Shown: positions 60,637 to 64,000 of the stretch, piece after piece
Layout: the number at the start of each line of letters is the position of its first letter
Position numbering within the stretch: the first letter of the stretch is position 1
Source: Tritrichomonas foetus
Lineage: Eukaryota; Parabasalia; Tritrichomonadida; Tritrichomonadidae
Direction of reading: 5' to 3'
Assembly: GCA_001839685.1 (NCBI GenBank)
Contig: MLAK01000441.1
Location: 51,723 to 115,722 of the forward strand
Length of the DNA stretch: 64,000 nt
Program-made: the position numbers and the translations under genes
The notes under the pieces: generated by a model
Database searches by the model: none
Told to the model about the DNA's origin: nothing
Seen by the model: only the letters and a program-made list of their open reading frames with translations

Positions 60637-61668
60637 GAAATTGCTATTATTATTATTGAAGCTATTATTGTTGAGATTATTATTTTGATTATATTCTGAA
60701 ATATTGGTCTGAACATTCTGATTAGTTATTTGTGATTTCCCTTTGTTCTGATAAACCTTGTTGTAAGAGTGACGTGTATCATTAACCAGTGAAATTATAT
60801 AGTCTCCTTTGTTTCCATATATTGCATTCAATTCGTCGGCAACAACAGGAGAAGTTTCCATAGCTTTTGGCCCACCGAAAAGTAGAAGTTTGTACACGTT
60901 TCGGTTTCGGACGATCTCGACATCAAGTTGATTATTTTCGTCTTCAATGTCTTGCATTTCAACTGTAACTTGTTCGATATCCGATGATTTGTCTTTTTCT
61001 TTATCAGATTGTTGATCAGAACTGACCCAGTCCATGTTAATGATTTGCCTGACAGATTCTTTCATCCCACTACGTTTTGCATAGCCAATTGTATGCTCAA
61101 CTCGTGTATATGATTCTTGTGAAACGCCCGTGAGTTTCCCAACGGTTTCTGGGTTTGACAACTGAGCAAAAATCCGTTGGATATTTTGCCCACGATGCCA
61201 CCCCGTGTGCCACAGATAGAATAAAATCGAATCTGCGTGAAAAATAGGAGAGAGTTTCATATTGGAATTATCAGAATTATTAATTTGATGAAATTTGGAA
61301 AAAAAGCTGGAGTTTTTGAGTAGGTCTGTTTCGGAAATTGATGATCCCCTAAATTTGATAAGTTTGTGAATATTGAGAATTTCATTTTCGATATCGGGAC
61401 TGATGGACGGCGGCTGGGGAATATAGTCCCAGTAGTGCGTCCACGTTGGCGTGTATTTGATTATTGCGCTGGACTCGAAGCGAGCTTGAAGAATTTGCGA
61501 AATCCACTTTCCGCTATTTATTTCTGTTAATCCTTTTGTTAAAATTGTGAACAGAGTAAAATATGGATTAATTGAGTTATCAACAAGATTGATGGCCTTC
61601 TCTTCATTTTCCTTACCGACGATTTTGATCAGTTGCTCTTTAAAAAACGCAGCCGTACTTGAATCCAT
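59743..61668 (-). CDS. unidentified protein with a long poly-Asn tract
   Basis: The 641-residue protein has a globular N-terminal half (about 1-215), with WTHYWDYIPQPP near 75-88 and LWHTGWHRGQNIQRIF near 150-166. A second globular C-terminal half (about 385-641) is helical. Between them is a polar linker with an Asn run of about 19 residues (345-363) encoded by an AAT repeat, plus shorter Asn clusters. There is no signal peptide, membrane helix or known catalytic motif. A histidine-rich HTGWHRG segment might bind metal, but this is only a guess. The start is the ATG at 61666-61668. Confidence 0.75.
60580..60636. repeat. (ATT)19 trinucleotide microsatellite
   Basis: There are 19 perfect ATT units on the plus strand (AAT on the coding strand), in frame, encoding poly-Asn in the linker of the unidentified minus-strand protein. 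Shorter ATT clusters continue to about 60684. Length variation between strains is likely. Confidence 0.9.
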
Positions 61669-62265
61669 TTTTTCTACAACTTTTTCAGAAATTGACCATA
61701 TTGACTTACCATATTATTGACCATACTAATTGACCAAATAATTTGACCAGATTACGCAGTTAACTTCTTGGTAATGGAATTTGTAGAATCATATCATCAG
61801 CAAATTATTTTTTGATTTATTTATGATTACTCTTCGGAGAACTAAACATTACATAAATATGGTAAATCATGAGTAAGTTAGATATAAAAACCCAAAAATG
61901 AAATTCAGAATCTCTCAAATTCGCGCTAACATCCATATCATTTTATTTAATTCTGAATTAATAATTCACCAGCAATTCTGCTTCTTTGAATGTATTCAAA
62001 AGTGTTTAAAGCGGAAAAAATAATAATAATTTTCAATCCAGCATAAAAATGTTGTTATTAATAGCTGTTATTTCGTGCAATAAAACCAAGATTTCCAGAA
62101 AATTCTGTTGTGAAATTAGAAAACAAATCTTGAAGAAAATAATAATAATTAAAAAGAAATTACGATCAATAATAGTTTAAATAAACACATAAAAAACTTA
62201 AAATCTATAAAAAAACAAATCACGGCGTTGGGCCTTTTCATGGGCACAACAATCAAATTAGAAGT
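61669..62265. other. gene-free stretch between two minus-strand genes
   Basis: Three variants of ATTGACCATA lie at about 61691-61734, directly upstream of the poly-Asn gene start, like a small degenerate tandem repeat. The rest is AT-rich and featureless. Confidence 0.45.
61690..61753. repeat. degenerate TGACCA repeat at a gene start
   Basis: The word TGACCA occurs four times within about 60 bases (in ATTGACCATATTGAC, ATTGACCATACT, AATTGACCAAAT and TTTGACCAGAT). These lie 25-85 bases upstream of the ATG of the poly-Asn protein. On the coding strand the word reads TGGTCA. It could be a binding-site cluster, or a small slippage product. Confidence 0.45.
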
Positions 62266-62886
62266 TCAATATTCAATCATTTGCTGAGGGACAGGTAAAA
62301 TGTCAATTGATGGCTCGCTTGGCGAAGGTGGGACAATCGTTGGCATTGAATTAGCAATTTTGGGTTTGTCAGATTCGCAGAAAAGTTGATGATTGCTTAA
62401 AATTTTCCTGTATGCGGCCGGCGAGTTTTCAATTTTAATTCTCATCATGTCAGCCAACTTCGATGTCTCTGTAACCATAATCGGGATTCTGTATTTGTTT
62501 TCTTGAGATATTTTATAATTTCGATGGTCTTGTTTTGCCATTGCCATCTGTAATCTGTTAGAAAGGACCTCCATGACTCGATCTTTCTTATTTTTCTGAT
62601 TTGGTTGATCGAAAGAATTCGTGGATGCTCGATGATGCATTCTTTCTTTTTTCAAGGTCGAAGAGCTTGCGTTTTTTGGCAGGGGTGACGTGTAAATGCG
62701 TGCCCCGTCACTGATGTTATAGAAGGAAAACGATAAAGCATTGCCCAATATCTGACCATTGTGAATAAAACGACAGCCGGCGAGTGAAGGTGAAACTTTA
62801 ATGATATCATCAATCGTATCAGTTGGATGAACAGAGAAAGTTGTAACAGTGAGACCAATAACAGTTACTTGGAAAACAGAATCCAT
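62266..62886 (-). CDS. small protein with an N-terminal ubiquitin-like domain
   Basis: The 206-residue protein has a ubiquitin-like fold at about 2-68: VFQVTVIGL for strand 1, TVTTFSVHPTDTIDDIIK for strand 2 into helix 1, FIHNGQIL for strand 3, and DGARIYTSP for the last strand. No C-terminal Gly-Gly follows, so it is a UBL-domain protein and not a conjugated modifier. Residues 70-206 are basic then Pro/Ser-rich, with one helix at about 102-118 (DRVMEVLSNRLQMAMAK). No UBA is visible. The start is the ATG at 62884-62886, preceded on the coding strand by TTTTCAAGA, an initiator-like motif. I cannot name a family. Confidence 0.68.
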   Translation of the reverse strand: MDSVFQVTVIGLTVTTFSVHPTDTIDDIIKVSPSLAGCRFIHNGQILGNALSFSFYNISDGARIYTSPLPKNASSSTLKKERMHHRASTNSFDQPNQKNKKDRVMEVLSNRLQMAMAKQDHRNYKISQENKYRIPIMVTETSKLADMMRIKIENSPAAYRKILSNHQLFCESDKPKIANSMPTIVPPSPSEPSIDILPVPQQMIEY

Positions 62887-64000
62887 TCTTGAAAATAAAT
62901 CGACTAATCGTGATAAAATGCACTGAAAATGTGAAAAACAGCTGTTTATATTTCTGAGTATTACGAATTACTTTTAAGAGGGAAATACAAATATTGGTAT
63001 TGAAAAACACTCATGGAACTTTCAATTTTATTGGTTAATAAAACTATTGTGAGATTATAATGAGAAAAAAATCAGAATTAAAACAGAATATTGAGAAGTG
63101 TTAAATTATATTTTCTATAATTGCGTATGAATTTTATGAGACAATGAAATTGTGAAAAATCAATTGAAAAACCAATTCACGAGAAAACTTTTTCATAAAT
63201 TATTTTTTTATGATTCGTCAAAATTAACATACGAATAGAATACCCTCATCTTCGTAGATTGTGAAATAATCCTTTATATAAGTATAATTGGATATAAGAA
63301 TTTTTAGATACAAACGTAATATATATACAATGCTAATACTACAAATATATACTTTTCTTGGATTTTCTACTGGGAAATGTTGGAACATGTTTTACAAATA
63401 ATCATGATTGTTTTTTAGATTTTTTTGTCCGATATTGAATATTGAATGACTTTGAATTTATCTCAATTCTGCGCCATGCAAACTTTCAATTAATTATCTA
63501 CACAAAAATTTATTACCGAAACTTTCCTTTCTTTCATTATATTTGCTGCTTAATATCCAGAGTAGAAAGATTAAAATACAAAAAAATATCCGTACGAAAC
63601 ACTGTATGTTTTTAATTCAATTATACGATACTATTCAATTTAATCGTTGAATTTACAAGATCCTATCATCATACGAATTCTATTTAGTATTATTCTTACG
63701 AATTTTTAGAGTATCTTATTTTAATCATAATTGTATGCGAAAAATATTCGTTGGTCATTCAAAATTGAAATTATCTCATTGAAATAAATACATAAAAAAA
63801 TTACCCTTTGTATTTCAAAAAAATTATCTTTTTTATTTCAAAAAAATTACCTTTTTTATTTCAAAATAATGACCTTTTTTATTTCAAAAAAATGACCTTG
63901 GGAAAACTTTTCCGAAATGACGAATAATTATTATTTTTTCGTTGATTTAGATGTATACAAACTAACTAGCTCTAGATGTAGAAGACTATTGAGAGATCTA
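62887..64000. other. gene-free right end of the window
   Basis: The 1.1 kb has no credible ORF. It contains the 23-bp tandem repeat at about 63797-63899, described separately. The final 100 bases show nothing recognisable; a gene may begin beyond the edge. Confidence 0.5.
63797..63899. repeat. 23-bp tandem repeat, about 4.4 copies
   Basis: Four units of the form ATTACCTTTTTTATTTCAAAAAA, with ATTA or ATGA at the start, follow head to tail, plus a partial fifth (ATGACCTT). Each unit carries CCTTT (or a variant) and ATTTCAAA. Those resemble the two trichomonad core-promoter words (CCTTT element and TCA initiator), but no gene follows within the window. Confidence 0.8.

Noticed and set aside
60479..60688. 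Plus-strand frame encoding poly-Leu
   Set aside because: It is the antisense reading of the (ATT) microsatellite inside the poly-Asn gene.
1..64000. CRISPR arrays, bacterial operons or prophage
   Set aside because: No regularly spaced repeats with unique spacers, no Shine-Dalgarno-led gene clusters, and all gene families are eukaryotic.

Overview
The window looks like nuclear DNA of a trichomonad (Parabasalia; Trichomonas or Tritrichomonas type). The evidence is as follows. The DNA is AT-rich, and 25 protein genes sit on both strands. No complete gene shows an intron. Several start codons lie within about 10 bases of a TCA initiator-like motif, so 5' leaders would be very short. Many stop codons read TAAA, the parabasalid stop/poly(A) overlap. 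The protein families also fit: an M60-like surface metallopeptidase, an ankyrin-type protein of the DUF3447 style, a CK1-type kinase, long coiled-coil proteins and a candidate hydrogenosomal beta-barrel. Species cannot be fixed by eye.

Layout. 1-9.3 kb: the end of an unidentified gene, a Rad23-like proteasome shuttle (minus) and, divergent from it, a 2225-residue BEACH/WD40 protein. 9.3-15.1 kb: a reading-frame-disrupted gene, a small orphan and a 1224-residue membrane-anchored M60-like peptidase. 15.7-19.1 kb: chaperonin CCT beta, convergent with a Vps45-type SM protein. 19.9-26.4 kb: a coiled-coil protein, tRNA-Ala(CGC), an ankyrin-like protein and a 984-residue coiled-coil protein. 27.2-37.6 kb: a CLASP-like TOG protein, a CK1/TTBK-like kinase, a candidate Tom40/VDAC-like barrel, a calnexin with a very short P-domain and an exportin-7-like protein. 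37.7-50.7 kb: a 1765-residue helical protein, a multispan membrane protein, cohesin SMC3, a coiled-coil protein and a BAR-like protein. 52.4-62.9 kb: a triple winged-helix protein, two orphans, a PP2A B56 subunit, a poly-Asn protein and a ubiquitin-like-domain protein. The last 1.1 kb has no gene but carries a 23-bp tandem repeat.

Most neighbours are functionally unrelated housekeeping genes, each apparently transcribed from its own promoter; no operon logic is visible. Points worth a second look are: six ambiguous bases in CCT beta that all fall on third codon positions; a frame break at a T6 run; two long imperfect hairpins in gene-free DNA; a repeated ACCGTTTATT promoter-like element; the SMC3 acetylation site with only one of its two lysines; the miniature calnexin; and the internally repeated winged-helix protein. 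No convincing new multi-gene system was found.
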